Assembly (NCBI GenBank): GCA_024220505.1
Contig: JAKZZE010000005.1
Location: 1,696,501 to 1,760,500 of the forward strand
DNA: 64,000 nt
From: Rhizopus arrhizus
Lineage: Eukaryota > Mucoromycota > Mucoromycetes > Mucorales > Rhizopodaceae
Direction of reading: 5' to 3'
This document shows positions 49,160-60,918 of this stretch, in pieces; positions within the stretch are counted from its first letter, which is position 1, and each line of letters begins with the position of its first letter. Position numbers and translations under genes: made by a program. The notes beneath the pieces were generated by a model that was not told where the DNA came from, made no database searches, and saw only the letters and a program-made list of their open reading frames with translations.

Positions 49160-52100
49160 ATGGCTCCATTTTATGCTGTAAAGTCGGATAATGTCCTTAA
49201 GAGAGTTGAAGGTTAGATAGATGGATAGATGGATATATTTCAACATGGATGACTTACGTATTTTGCAATATAGAACTCCAAGTCGTCGGCGAAGATGAAG
49301 CCGCTTTACAAGCTCTTCATGAGGTCGTTCTTTCAAAGAGATCTCGCAGCAATCCCATCACTGTTATGGAACCTATTATGCTCAAGTATGTTGAGTTATG
49401 TGTCGAACTTAAGAAGGGAAAAATGGTTAAAGAAGGTCTTCACCAATATCGTAACATTGCTCAAAATACTAGCGTTAATTCAATTGAGGTATAGATAGCC
49501 AAGAAAAATTTAATTGAAATGTATTTACTTAAATGAAAAATGACTATATTTAGACCATCATCAATAAAATGCTTGAGCTTGCTGAAGCTAAAGTTGCCGA
49601 AGCTCGTGCACAAGCCGACAAAATTGCCGTAGATGTTGACGATCTTGAAGCCTCTGAAACACCCGAATCCATCATGCTCAGCACTGTATCCGGCGATCAA
49701 AGCAAGGACAGAACAGACCGTGCCGTTGTAACACCTTGGCTCAAATTTTTGTGGGAAAGTTATCGCACTGTATTGGATATCATGAGAAACAACTCTCGTC
49801 TGGAAACCTTGTACAACGCCGTTACCTTGAAAGCTTTCCAATTCTGTTTGACTTACGAAAGAAAGACAGAATTCCGTCGACTTTGTGAAATCCTTCGCAA
49901 CCACTTTTTGAACGTTGCCAAGTACTCTCATCAACCTCATGCTGTCAACTTGAATGACCCCGAAACTCTTCAACAATACTTGGAATCACGTTTTGCTCAA
50001 TTGAATGCCGCTGTTGAACTTGAATTATGGCAAGAAGCATTCAAATCAGTTGAAGATATTCACACCTTGCTTACTACATCCAAGAGACCTCCTAAGCCTG
50101 TCATGATGGCTAATTACTATGAAAAATTGACCAAGATTTTCATGGTCTCTGATGACTACCTTTTCCACTCTGCTGCTTGGAACAGATACTCTGCCATTGA
50201 GCGTGTTTTCAACAAAAACTTGACTGAGGCTGAACACTCTCGCATGGCCTCTATTGTCTTATTGTCAGCTCTTGCTATTCCTATCATCACCACCACCAAG
50301 ACTCGTCCTGGATACGTTGAGGCTGATGAATACCGTGTTCAAAAGCTCAACCGTCTTTCTATGTTGATGGGTCTTACCAGCCATCCTACTCGTACCGGTT
50401 TATTGAAGGAAGCCTTGAACAAGAACATTCTCTCTCGTGTCCGTCCCGAAATTCGTGAGCTTTACAACATCCTCGAAGTTCAATTCCACCCACTGTCCAT
50501 TTGCAAAAAGATCAACCCCATCATGACCAAGCTTTCTGAAGATAAGGACTTGGCCAAGTACGTTCGTCCTCTCCACCAAGTAATCTTGACACGCCTCTTG
50601 CAACAGCTTTCTCAAGTTTATACCACTGTCAAATTAGACTTTGTCTTGAACCTTGCTTCCTTCCCCGCACCTTACAACTATGATGCTGCCACTATTGAAA
50701 AATTCATTATGAACGGTTGCAAACGTGGGGAATTAAACATTCGTATTGATCATGCTTCCAAGAGTTTGATGTTTGAAACCGACCTGTTTGCTCCTCCCAA
50801 GGACACCATCACTGAAGGTATTCAATTACAATCATCCCCTGCCGACCTCATGCGTACACAACTTTCTCGTCTCGGTGTCAGCTTACACGCCGTCATTCAG
50901 ATGATTGATCCCTCTGTTAAGGAAGAAGCAGAGAAAGCCAAACAACAAGTCGTTCAACGTGCCTTGGCTGGTGCTGAAGAAGAACACAAGCAAGCTCTTG
51001 AGCGCAAGTTGATCATTGAAAGACGCAAGGAGCTTATTGAAACTGAATTGGCTCGTAAGGAGAAGTTGGCTGCACAAGAAAAGGCTGCTGCTGCTGCCCA
51101 AAAGGCTGAAGCTGAAAAGAAACGATTAGAAGAAGAGGCTAAGCGTCGTGAAGAAGAACGTTTGAAACGTATTCAAGAAGAAATTCAACGTGATCAAGCC
51201 AAGCGTATTGCTGAAGAAATCAGCACCAAGACTGGTTTACAATTGAAGCCAGAGGAAATTGAAAACTCAGATGTCAAGACACTTTTGGATCTCAAGGTCT
51301 CTCGTCTTCAAACTGAACAAAAGGAATTGAGTGATCGTTTGAAGCAAATCAGCAAGCGTCTTGATCACACTGAGCGTGCTTTCAGAAAGGAAGAAATTCC
51401 CTTGTTGGAAAAGGATTATGAAAAACAACAAAAGACAGACAAGTCTATTTATGAAGCCACCCGCAAAGCTACTTTGGCTGCTGCTAAAGAACAGCACGAA
51501 GAAAACATGGCCCTCAAGGCTCGTTTCTCTCGTATCATTGGTGATTACAACACGTACAAGAGCAAGATTGAAGAGCAGCGTAGACAAGCCATTGAAGCTA
51601 AACAAAGAGCTGCTAATGAAGCCATTGAAAAAGAAAAGGAAGAGAGAATTGCCTTATGGCGTGAAAAGAGAGAAGAATACATGAAGATGCGCGAAGCTGA
51701 AGAAGCCGAAAGAGCTCGTCGTGAAGCTGAAGAACGTGAAAGGGCTGAAAGAGAAGAACGCGAAAAAGCTGAAAGAGAAGCTCGTCTTGCCAAAGAAAGG
51801 GAAGAGCAAGCCGAACACCAAAAGTAAGATTGAAAGACAGAAAGAGTAAAACAGATGTACTAATAGGAAATATGATAGGAAACTCGATGAAATAGCTAGA
51901 AAACAAGCTGAACGTGAAGCTGAAATTGAACGTAAACTTCAAGAAAGCAAGGCTGCTGCCGCAGCTCCCGCCACGACTGGTAAGTATGTTCCTCCCGCTG
52001 CTCGTGGCCGTCCTACTGGTGGTGAACGCTCAGAGGAAGGAACATGGCGTCGTGGAGCTGGCGTCTCTTCTGATAGCAACTGGAACGAGGTTCGTCGCAC

Positions 52101-52500
52101 GGGAAGCAACTCTGGACGTGATAGCCGCAACTTTGGTGGTAGTCGTGAAGGAGACCGTCGTCCTGGCAGTGGATTTGGAAGCAGCTTCGGTGGCCGTGAT
52201 AACCGCGATTCTCGCGATTTCCGTGACAGTCGTGATGGAGAACGCCGTCCTGGCAGTGGTTTTGGAAGTAGCTTTGGTAGCCGTGATAACCGCGATTCTC
52301 GCGATTTCCGTGACAGTCGTGATGGAGATCGTCGTGATGGAGACCGTCGTCCTGGCAGTGGCTTTGGAAGTAGCTTCGGTAACCGTGACAACCGTGACAG
52401 CCGTGACAACCGTGATAGCCGTGACAACCGTGATGGAGACCGTCGTCCTGGCAGTGGTTTTGGAAGCAGCTTTGGTAACCGTAGAGGCAACTACAAATAA
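49160..52500 (+). CDS. TIF32: Translation initiation factor eIF3 subunit a
   Basis: Largest scaffold subunit of eIF3, which recruits the 43S complex to mRNA. Exons are 49160-49211, 49274-49488, 49554-51823 and 51867-52500 (1057 codons, 1056 aa). The N-terminus MAPFYAVKSDNVLKRVEELQ, then VVGEDEAALQALHEVV, is the usual eIF3a start. A TPR-like/PCI half follows (WLKFLWESYRTVLDIMRNN; LNAAVELELWQEAFKSVEDI; FVLNLASFPAPYNYDAATIE), then a long charged coiled coil from about residue 500 (EKKRLEEEAKRREEERLKRI and similar). The C-terminus has GKYVPPAARGRP and Gly/Arg/Asp/Ser-rich repeats. The GTAAGT at 51980 inside GKYVPP was left unspliced because reading through restores that conserved motif. Intron 1 contains GATA/GATG repeats. 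Confidence 0.96.
52147..52490 (+). repeat. Coding tandem repeats in the eIF3a tail
   Basis: Four copies of a block encoding RRPGSGFGSSFG, each followed by variable runs of RDNRDSRDFRDSRDG type. The nucleotide repeats are very similar (CGTCCTGGCAGTGG core), which points to recent slippage or unequal exchange. Products would be disordered, RNA-binding-like RD/GS segments. Confidence 0.8.
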
Positions 52501-53861
52501 ATTTAAAGAGCGTACGGTGTACAAGTATTTATCTTGCACACAAAGATTGAAATAAAAAAAAAAGAAATACAATCATATCTGCATAAAAACACATAATTTT
52601 AGTATACATTCAATAATACATTTTGTCTATTTTTCCTTTTTTTTTTTTATTTGTATGATTTTAATACTCTTCCTGATGCAGTGTATGTCAATGAACAATA
52701 GAATATTTAAAGAAAAAAGAAAAAAAAACATACCCTTTTGCATGTTATGACAGCGAATACACCAAGAAAATTATTTTGATTAAAAAAAGAGATAACAAAG
52801 CAAATAATGAACAGTTAAAAGCTTTTTCTTGTGAACGATAAAAGTGCGTTTGGACCAAGATACAAGAGAGAATTGAATCAAACCAAGATTCTTAAACTTC
52901 TTAATCATGTCATAAACATCCTACATGAATAAAATAATATAAAAGAAGAACAAGTTTAAGGAGGAAGGGAAAAAGGGATTGATTGTGTCTGTATTTGATT
53001 ATGTATTAGTAATTATTTATCATTCTTGTACATTTCCTATCTTCGTTATCAACTGGACCTCCCTATTTGATCATTGTCAACTATTTTTTCTCTTTCTGGT
53101 GATAAATGATATAAAAGAAAAGATGAAAATCAACAGACTTTATTGATATTAGCAATCCACAGTAAGATTACACGTGTCAGTTGATGCTACTCTTTTAACC
53201 TGGTTTACTCGTTGAAATATTTTATTATTTAAACATTGAAATATAAAAGGAGAAAATTTATATTGTGTGACTAACCACGTATAGTTACAATACACAGTTG
53301 AAACATTTAGTCAATCATTTATTATTCAAATGATATTGATCGTACGCGAAACACGAAATAATAGGGTTTAAGATGATTTGATGTGTAAAGAAAAAAGAAG
53401 GATTTGAGAACCAATAAGAAAATAGAGATTGAAGTACAATAAAAAGAAAGTAATTATATCATTTTGGGCAATGCTCTTTTGATCTTTTCTTTCTCTTAGT
53501 TTATTCTTAGTATAGAAAGTTACATCTTGATTTCAGACTATATTCAGTAAGAGGAAAGAATGAAATTGGATGACAGCATAAAAAAGAATAGTGCAATTGA
53601 AATAAACAAGTTTATAACGAATAAGCTTTTTTTTTTTAAAAAAAAAAAAAGAAAAAAAGGGAATCCTGCATGAAAGAAATTTCATTATTTCGTGCTTTTA
53701 AACACACTGCAAAGAATCTGAATTTACTTGTTTGTAACGTGGGATATTTCAGTAACCGCTCTTCACTCTAATCTCGATCAATGATAGCCACGAGGAAGAG
53801 GGAAAAAAAAAAGAAGGTAAAAAGTGTCAAATAAAAACAGGTGTTACAACAACAAGCTCTA

Positions 53862-53892
<31 letters not shown>

Positions 53893-54424
53893 TATAAAGC
53901 AAAGTAAAGCAAACGTTTTAAAAAGAAAAATGGATTTAAAATAATAAATAGGATTTCAGTAACGAACTAAGCATAGAAAGAAGCCCTTTTTTTTTTTCTT
54001 TTTTTTCTTTTTTAAAAAAAAATAACGTGCATGTGCCTTTATCTTACTTTAAAATAAAGTGCAGCCTCCAACTGTTATTGGTATCCAGTGCGTTACTATT
54101 GTTTGACTATCATAAAGAATACTTTTATGAAACAGAAAAAAAAAAAAAAAAAAAGAGACGATAGTTTTACTGTTAAAAAAAGATTGGATTACTATTGCTA
54201 TTATTAAAATCATGATGATCTTTCTAAAGACATTCGCCTCGTTAGGAACGTGGTGTAGCATTATTTAAACTAAAAAAAAATAAATAAAAAACTATAAATT
54301 TCTCACTTTTTTCTTTTTCTTTTTCTTTTTCTTTTTTTATTTACTTTCTTTTTTTATATATATTTTATTAAAGGATTTATTTTGTTTTTAAAGCGTATTA
54401 TATACCCACTTACATATAAACTAC
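52501..54424. other. 1.9-kb intergenic region with homopolymer tracts
   Basis: Very AT-rich, with paired T/A runs (near 53630, 53865 and 54000) that can form long A/T hairpins. No coding sequence recognised. The last 100 nt before 54425 are CT-rich promoter-like sequence. Confidence 0.45.
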
Positions 54425-55574
54425 ATGGCAGATGAAGCACTTTTTAAGAAAAATACTCTTAAAAAGAATAATAGCGTGAGATCAGATACATCACGTAGAA
54501 TTCGCTGGTCGTCTTGTCTTTCTTTTGTATCAAACAAATTTAAAAGATCTTCAAAGTTAAATACACTTGAATCTCTTGAAAACATTCATACTTCTCTTGT
54601 CGATCAAAGCACTATTGTTACTCAAGGTATATAAATGGATATTTAATCTTATGTAAAATTACTCATCTACACTAATAATGACAATAACAGAAACAGAAAA
54701 AGTAGAAGAAAAAGTAGAAAAAGAATTCGTACCAACACAGTTAACTGGATTAATCATGTCTTCTTCTAATCATCAGTGGAGACAACCCACTTCTTCTCTT
54801 TCTCCACCACCAAGACATCCCAAATCAAAAAGAGAAAGTATACAAAACCCAATTGATTATATGGCTGAGGCTACACCGCGTGTAAAGCCAAGGTCTATTA
54901 AAGGACAGCAACAATCCACTCTCTTAAGGCTCTCTTTGGATGCAGAATGTTTAGAATCACCTACTCAAAGCTTAGAAGAGGAACAAGAAAGTGCTCAGAG
55001 TAGCAATATTTCATTTGGCAGTACATCTTCAAATCTCAATCGTCCAACACCTATTCGAAGTGGCACATTGGGAAATTCGAAACGATCGAGTGATTCAGTT
55101 ACACCACCTTTACCCAATAGTGTAGAAGAAGAAACCAAGAGATTATCCTTGAAAGAAAGAAGGCGACAGACAAAATCACTCTTGGTTTCTACCAACACTG
55201 AGCTTCTTACTTTAGCCATTCATGAAAAAGTAATTGATGATCAAGATCTTATATTAAAAGATCAATCTCGTCAAGAAGCTATGATGGCATTGGAAGGAAA
55301 GAAGACAGCGGTAGCAGCAGTTCAATCCATAGTGAATACACAAGAACTCGATAAACATTTTAAGCTCAAGGACAAGATGTGTCGTAAATCAGTTGCTCAT
55401 AAAAAGGCAAAAGGACTTGAAGTCATTTCAGAAATCTCACGTATACCAGAGACACCTCCTTATCATCAGCAATTCCCTCCTGCCTTAATCTCTGTACCTT
55501 CCACTCCAAACTCAATGGATTCTTCTCTTATTAACGATTGCATTACTACTCAAGACCATGTCTTTACAAATTAA
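54425..55574 (+). CDS. Uncharacterised Ser/Thr-rich fungal protein
   Basis: I do not recognise the family. Exons are 54425-54626 and 54691-55574 (362 codons, 361 aa). The N-terminus is basic (FKKNTLKKNNSVRSDTSRRI; FVSNKFKRSSKL). The middle is low-complexity, rich in Ser, Pro and Gln (SSLSPPPRHPKSKRES; TPIRSGTLGNSKRSSDSV), with many possible phosphorylation sites. A more ordered helical part follows near 185-270 (KRLSLKERRRQTKSLLVSTN; ILKDQSRQEAMMALEGKKT; KHFKLKDKMCRKSVAHKKAK). The tail has PETPPYHQQFPPALISVP. No membrane segment or signal peptide is seen. Codon use and the clean intron support a real gene. Converges on SCO1 across a T39 tract. Possibly a signalling or cytoskeletal adaptor; function unknown. 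Confidence 0.8.
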
Positions 55575-55658
55575 ATCACTTGCAAATGAAGAAGGGGGAG
55601 GGGCTGGTTCCCTTCTCACTCTCTCTCTGATGTGTGTGTATTTTCAACATTAAAAATG

Positions 55659-55660
<2 letters not shown>

Positions 55661-55699
<39 letters not shown>
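55661..55699. repeat. T39 homopolymer between convergent genes
   Basis: 39 uninterrupted T lies between the stop at 55574 and the SCO1 stop at 55735. It would be U-rich in the plus-strand transcript and A-rich in the minus-strand transcript. Confidence 0.7.
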
Positions 55700-55704
<5 letters not shown>

Positions 55705-55734
55705 TAAAAAGCAGTTATTTCAATCGTTCAACAT

Positions 55735-56672
55735 TTATTGATTATATTCTTTATAGTAACTCTTGAAGCTTTCCGCTACTGCTTGTGCTTCTGAGTTTTG
55801 TCCATAACAATCAAGAAATTTGCCTTGTGGATCCATTAAATAGAAAAAGATGGAATGATCCACCAAGTAATCATCTCCTTCACTAATATCGGGTGGAGAT
55901 GACACATAAACTCGGAATAATTTAGCTACTTTTCTAATCTCCTCTTCTGTGCCAGTCAAACCAATCAAGTCTTCATGGAAATCTTTTACATATTCTTTAA
56001 CAATAGCTGGTGTATCACGTCTAGGATCACATGTAATGAATACAGGCACTAGCACATCTTTGCCAATTTCCTTTTCTATAAAAGTGTCAATTTATCATTT
56101 TAATCCAATCAGCATGTACTTTACTCGTCATGTCAACCACTTGTGCCATTTTATCCAATTCCTCAGGACAGATATCAGGACAATGTGTAAATCCAAAATA
56201 AATAAGGGAAAATTTGCCCTTCAAATCCTCCGAACCAAATGGTTGCTTAGTCTCGGCATTCATCAAACTATATTCTCCTCCCAACTTGGGCTTTCCGTAC
56301 GATTCAGGTTTTTTTCTTTCAATCTCTTTTTGTTCGCGGAGCTTTTCTACTTTGGATTTCTCAGATCTAAAATAGAATAGTAATCCTGAACCTACACCCA
56401 AGAATAAAGCAGCTGCTTTAAACGTAAAGGGCTGACATATCTATTAGTTTCTTTTGTTATCTCTTTAAATAATCATTTACTCCAACTGCAGCTTTAGCGA
56501 GAATCTTTTCTTCTTTAGTTGTAGCATAGAATCTTGAACGAATCAATTGATTTTGACAGGAGGGCTTGATCAAGGATCTTTTTGTTAAAGAACAGGTGAG
56601 TCTCTGCTTTCAGTGACAAATTAATTCTCTGATTTTGTTTATTTTAGTAAATAGAAAGAGTTCAACTAACAT
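55735..56672 (-). CDS. SCO1: SCO1/SCO2 copper chaperone for cytochrome c oxidase
   Basis: Inner-membrane protein of mitochondria that delivers copper to the CuA site of Cox2. Proposed exons on the minus strand are 56672-56667, 56606-56481, 56431-56120 and 56070-55735 (260 codons, 259 aa). The N-terminus QRLTCSLTKRSLIKPS is a good presequence. A single membrane segment follows (FTFKAAALFLGVGSGLLFYF). The thioredoxin-like domain has GKFSLIYFGFTHCPDICPEE with the copper-binding CxxxC, and DYLVDHSIFFYLMDPQGKF with the copper-binding His. The first exon, only ATG TTA, is inferred: there is no ATG in the next exon's frame before a stop, and the GTTGAA donor is weak. The rest is firm. Confidence 0.93.
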
Positions 56673-56845
56673 TGGTATTAAAAAGGCTTCTTGAAAAGAA
56701 TGACATGGTTAATTGCAAGAAGGAGGGTCCCTTGCGTTCAACTTGTTTATTTAGACAATTCTTATCACGTGATAACGGAGAATGAATTAAAATGAAAGAA
56801 AAGAACAGAAAAAAAAATAGATTACACCTTTCGCCAGTGTTCAAC
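56673..56845. promoter_or_regulatory. Shared divergent promoter of SCO1 and SUMO
   Basis: Only 173 bp separate the inferred SCO1 ATG (minus) from the SUMO ATG (plus). No TATA box is evident; there is an A-rich stretch on the SUMO side. Co-regulation is possible but not shown. Confidence 0.6.
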
Positions 56846-57253
56846 ATGGATCCAAACATGCCCGACGAAAAACAAGAAAAGAAGGATAACACAACCTCCA
56901 GTGAACATATCAATCTTAAAGTTGTTGGAAGTGTAAATATGCAAATTGATTTATTAAGAATGGAGAATTTGACAGGAATATAATAGGACAAGAATGAAGT
57001 TTTCTTTAAAATCAAGCGTACGACTCAACTGCGCAAACTGATGGATGCTTATTGTGAACGTCAAGGAAAAGCTCCGGGATCAGTTCGCTTTTTATATGAT
57101 GGAACGCGTGTACAAAATCACAACACACCTAATGAGGTGAATATGACATTTAATAAAAGAGAATGTATTTTCTAATTGTTTTCTTTGTAGTTGGATATGG
57201 ACGATGGCGATAGTATCGATGTTATGGTTGAGCAAATTGGAGGCTATTGTTGA
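56846..57253 (+). CDS. SMT3: SUMO (Smt3) precursor
   Basis: Ubiquitin-like modifier conjugated to nuclear proteins. Exons are 56846-56932, 56987-57136 and 57191-57253 (100 codons, 99 aa). Sequence: a short flexible charged N-terminus (MDPNMPDEKQEKKDN), then the beta-grasp fold with INLKVVGSDKNEVFFKIKRT, LRKLMDAYCERQGKAPGS, VRFLYDGTRVQNHNTPNELD and DDGDSIDVMVEQIGG. The di-Gly is followed by only Tyr-Cys, so the SUMO protease would remove two residues. An upstream in-frame ATG near 56792 is less likely, since the one at 56846 gives the normal SUMO length. Confidence 0.97.
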
Positions 57254-59978
57254 TCATATAAAATAAATAATAGGTTGAAAAACTGGTACTTTTTACTATT
57301 ATTGTTGATGTGAAGACTATTTTTTATATAAAAAAAGTGTGGTTATCTAATAAACCCTCCTCTCTCTTTTTTCTTGAAAGGCATCAAATGTAGTTAACAT
57401 CAAACAGATATAAAAGACAAGAACTATTTTTATTTGATTCATAATATGATGAAACAAGAGGGAAAGAATAGATGTCAAAAAAATTTAAATGTTAAGGAGA
57501 ATCAACAAAGACTTTTATTTACAAAAGAATTCAATCTTGGTTTGCTAAACAAAAAAAAGAGTAATTCAAGTCATTTTTTTAACACCAGAATTATATCATG
57601 ACATGAACAGACTGAGATCGTGCTTGTTTAACAATCACGAGGAAATAGTTGACCAACGTGTGTATTATTAGCGATAGGGTGATACAAGCATACAATAAAA
57701 AATACAGGTATTTTGTTTGCTCCCATCTATCACTTCAAGCGTCATTTCTGCTATTGGTGCCAAATGAACTGAATGACGAAAGGAGAGAAAAAGGGGAGGG
57801 GTCATATACAACAAAAGGAAATCAAGGAATTAGCTTCTTTTTTGGGAGAGAATTTTGATTATGGTTTGTGACAACAAAAGATGGTAGTATTCAATTATAA
57901 TCTACCGAAACAAAGGAGAGGGGGTCCTGTCTGTTGTATAAATTGTGACATTAACCAAGGGATTTCAATCGTAGTATGATTAGTACAATTCGATCAATAT
58001 AAATTCATACGAAAAGCAGTTGTCTTGGCTGCATTCATTTGTTTTCCTAGTTTGGATTGATCCGAATGATAGGTGATAGCATTCACATATAATCATTCTG
58101 ATCTCGTCTGAGGGGATATCAAATACCAGCTTCGTATTGTCTCGTACAGACTTGAAGCTATCATTTCTCTACTTCAACTAGAGCCTGTGTATCACAAACA
58201 AGCTACCAATAACAGTTTATTTAATAATGAATACAAAAAGGAACCTCATCTTAAGCTTTCATTGGCGCATAATGTCTAAAAAACAACCATCTATTCATTC
58301 AACTGTTTTAAACTTGTATGAAAAAGTATTGTATTGGGCCAAAGAAAGTAACACCTTTTCTAGTGTTCAGTAAATTCTTATACAACAAATTTGTGATTGT
58401 CATTCAGAATCTAGCTTATGTGCAAGCAATAAAAGTCAGTGGGTTTTGTTGTTTCAACTTTTCAGTGATATTCAACGAGAACCTAATATTTAAGGTCCTT
58501 TATTCATCAAGCTTCCCAATCAACACATTCTTTCCTTTGACTCAAGTTAACAGTGATGCATTAGTACCAAAACAAAGACCAAACTTTTCAGTGCGTCATG
58601 CTTTTTTTTTTTAAGGAATAACAGATATGATTACTTATCTCAGTTTAAACAAAAGGAAGAATGTAGAGATGCACAGATAAACACGGTGATATCAGCAGAT
58701 ACTATCAGAACAATGTGCTGAATATCATATAAGCTTAACTTGTAAATTGCTCGACTGATACTACAAGTACACTGTTATTAGTGAGCGATCCACGACTTGT
58801 TCTGTTTCCACTGCCACACTGTCTAAAAACACTTTGTTTTGTGGCGTGAACAATCGAGATATATGGACACGTTGCTGTGTATTCCCTGATGTTTAACTAG
58901 ACTCTGTTCAAGAAAAGGAGAGAACCCTTTTTATGAATCCAAAGAAATATACATGAGCTATATTCTCATCGTGACATAATACGGGTAAAAGAAAACCTAT
59001 AAACAATCTCTCACCATTCAAGACGAAAAACACAATAGTAATGAATACCTTATTTAAAATATGGGAGAGTACTGATCAGCTGAAAGGAAATTTTGGATTT
59101 TGTTAAAAAGCATTTTATCATCCACTCATTTCAAAAATAACAAAGAAAAAAAAATGTAACCGTGAATAAGTTATGTAAACATAAAAGAAATGCATATGCA
59201 TTCTGTACAAACAAGATATCGCAGTATATTTATCGACTAAAAAAAAAAGGGGGGGGGAGGGACTATAGATTTTTATAGAAAATTTTTGGGTCTTGTGAGT
59301 TAAACAGTAATTTCATATTAATTTTAGCTATCTCAGAAAGAAAGGAGATAAATATAAAGTAAAAAGAGGGAGTGTCCTACTTAATTTTAGAAAATCGTTA
59401 CGTATGTATACCTTCTTTAACACAGATTACTTTTGGTAATAAAAACATGTTAGACAGTGTAAGAAAACAGCAAACTTGGTCAATACAAATCTTTAAAATT
59501 CCATGTATTTATTGCTAGATGGTTGTTGAAATCAAGTAACTTTAATTGTAGACTATAATGTCAATCAAGCCATGAGGCTAGACCTGTCAGAAAGTAAGGG
59601 TCACAGAATGAAATGATAAAGTGTTTGACTAAGCTTAAAGGGGGGGGTGAAAAAGTTAAAAAGGATAATAGAAAGAATATAAAAAAGTATATTCATATAA
59701 ATACTCAGGGGGTTATTTTCTTGACATGAATAAAAATGTTTGAAGTTATTAACATTCAGTACAGTCAACTAATTAGATACAAAAGGGAGAACAATAGGGA
59801 TGCTTATCCGTAACACAAATACCCATTTTTCAATAATAATAAAAAAGGGGGAGGGGGAAAAGTGGTGGAGCATCGAGATAGAAAGTAAAAGAGGAAGGTA
59901 AAAGGTACTTATAAGGAGTCATGATTGAATCTTATTTAAGCAACTTTCTTTTCTGTTCTTTTTCTTCTCCACAGTAAC
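57254..59978. other. 2.7-kb gene-free region with G-rich tracts
   Basis: No coding sequence that I can support. Contains purine/G runs on the plus strand (near 57790, 57912, G8 plus neighbours at 59250, G7 at 59641, 59847-59860), unusual against the AT-rich background. Could hold long regulatory or untranslated sequence for the next gene. Confidence 0.4.
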
Positions 59979-60761
59979 ATGTTCAAACCAAGACCTTTAG
60001 CACAACAAAGAGCTAGATTTAAATCAGCATCCAAAAATGAAACATTTTCATTTAAAGATGAAGTTGATTCAGAAGAAAGTGATGATATGCATGGAAAGGA
60101 TATGCTATTATTAGCACAATTTTTATCTACTACAGGGCCAGAAGAATGTATAAAAGTAAACAAAAGGCAATCGAATGGAGCAACTCGTATACTCAACAAA
60201 TTACGTAAGAAACCCTCAACTGAAAAGTTTAATGAAGCAAAACCATCTGTACAGAGCAGCCATCATCACCCCTTACGTGATTCTGGTGTCTACAGTGACA
60301 TTTCAGATAAAGAACCTTTCATATCCGTTCATGAATTTCAGTTTCCTCAGCCACCTGTGGTGTCTCACCGACCAGCGCCAGTGCCTCCTATCAATATCCG
60401 TACCATACCTAAAGCAGCTATTCAACGAAGGTCTCGTCAGATCCAAGCTCGAACAGGACCTAAATCAGAAGATGCAAAACCTTGTCCTCACTGCTGCCAG
60501 TCGATAACAGCAAAAGAAAGAAGAGTGTCCTGTCCACCTGTGTTGGCTTCAGGCCAAAAGATTGAAGATGACTCCAAGTCATTGTTAGCCATCATACAAG
60601 AATTAAAAGATCATTTAGCGGAAGAAAAAGCATGTCGACTAAGATTAGAAAAAGCAGTATATCAAAAGGAACTCAAAGTTCAACTGGAACAAGAAAAGAA
60701 GGAAAAGAGGACTACTGAATACTTTGATTTAAGTGATCGATTCACTTTAATTCCCAAATAA
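59979..60761 (+). CDS. Uncharacterised protein with C-terminal coiled coil
   Basis: I do not recognise the family. A single uninterrupted exon of 260 aa starts MFKPRPLAQQRARFKSASK. It has an acidic patch (KDEVDSEESDDMHGKDM), a basic middle, a Pro-rich segment (QFPQPPVVSHRPAPVPPINI), a Cys cluster (KPCPHCCQSITAKERRVSCP, about 167-186; CxxCC then C) that might bind a metal, and a heptad-like coiled coil near 200-245 (AIIQELKDHLAEEKACRLRL; KELKVQLEQEKKEKR). It lies only 157 bp upstream of the RING-H2 gene. The length and protein-like composition support a real gene; function unknown. Confidence 0.75.
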   Translation: MFKPRPLAQQRARFKSASKNETFSFKDEVDSEESDDMHGKDMLLLAQFLSTTGPEECIKVNKRQSNGATRILNKLRKKPSTEKFNEAKPSVQSSHHHPLRDSGVYSDISDKEPFISVHEFQFPQPPVVSHRPAPVPPINIRTIPKAAIQRRSRQIQARTGPKSEDAKPCPHCCQSITAKERRVSCPPVLASGQKIEDDSKSLLAIIQELKDHLAEEKACRLRLEKAVYQKELKVQLEQEKKEKRTTEYFDLSDRFTLIPK

Positions 60762-60918
60762 AAAAAAAAAAGTTGTACATTTAATCACCCCAACCATACT
60801 CTCCTAACTTTTAAACCAAGACAAAAGTAAAAACTCCGAAAAAGTGAGTAATATTTCTTTTTCTTTTTTTTTTTTTTTTCCCTTCTTCTTTTTTATTTCT
60901 TTAATTACTTAATCTGAA

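Noticed and set aside
51980..51985. GTAAGT donor-like site within eIF3a
   Set aside because: Splicing here would remove the conserved GKYVPP motif; reading through keeps frame to the stop.
51939..52572. Long ORFs in other frames and on the minus strand over the eIF3a tail (Arg/Ser/Leu-rich and Val/Thr-rich repeats)
   Set aside because: They are by-products of the coding repeat; the eIF3a frame continues into the conserved GKYVPP motif and a natural stop.
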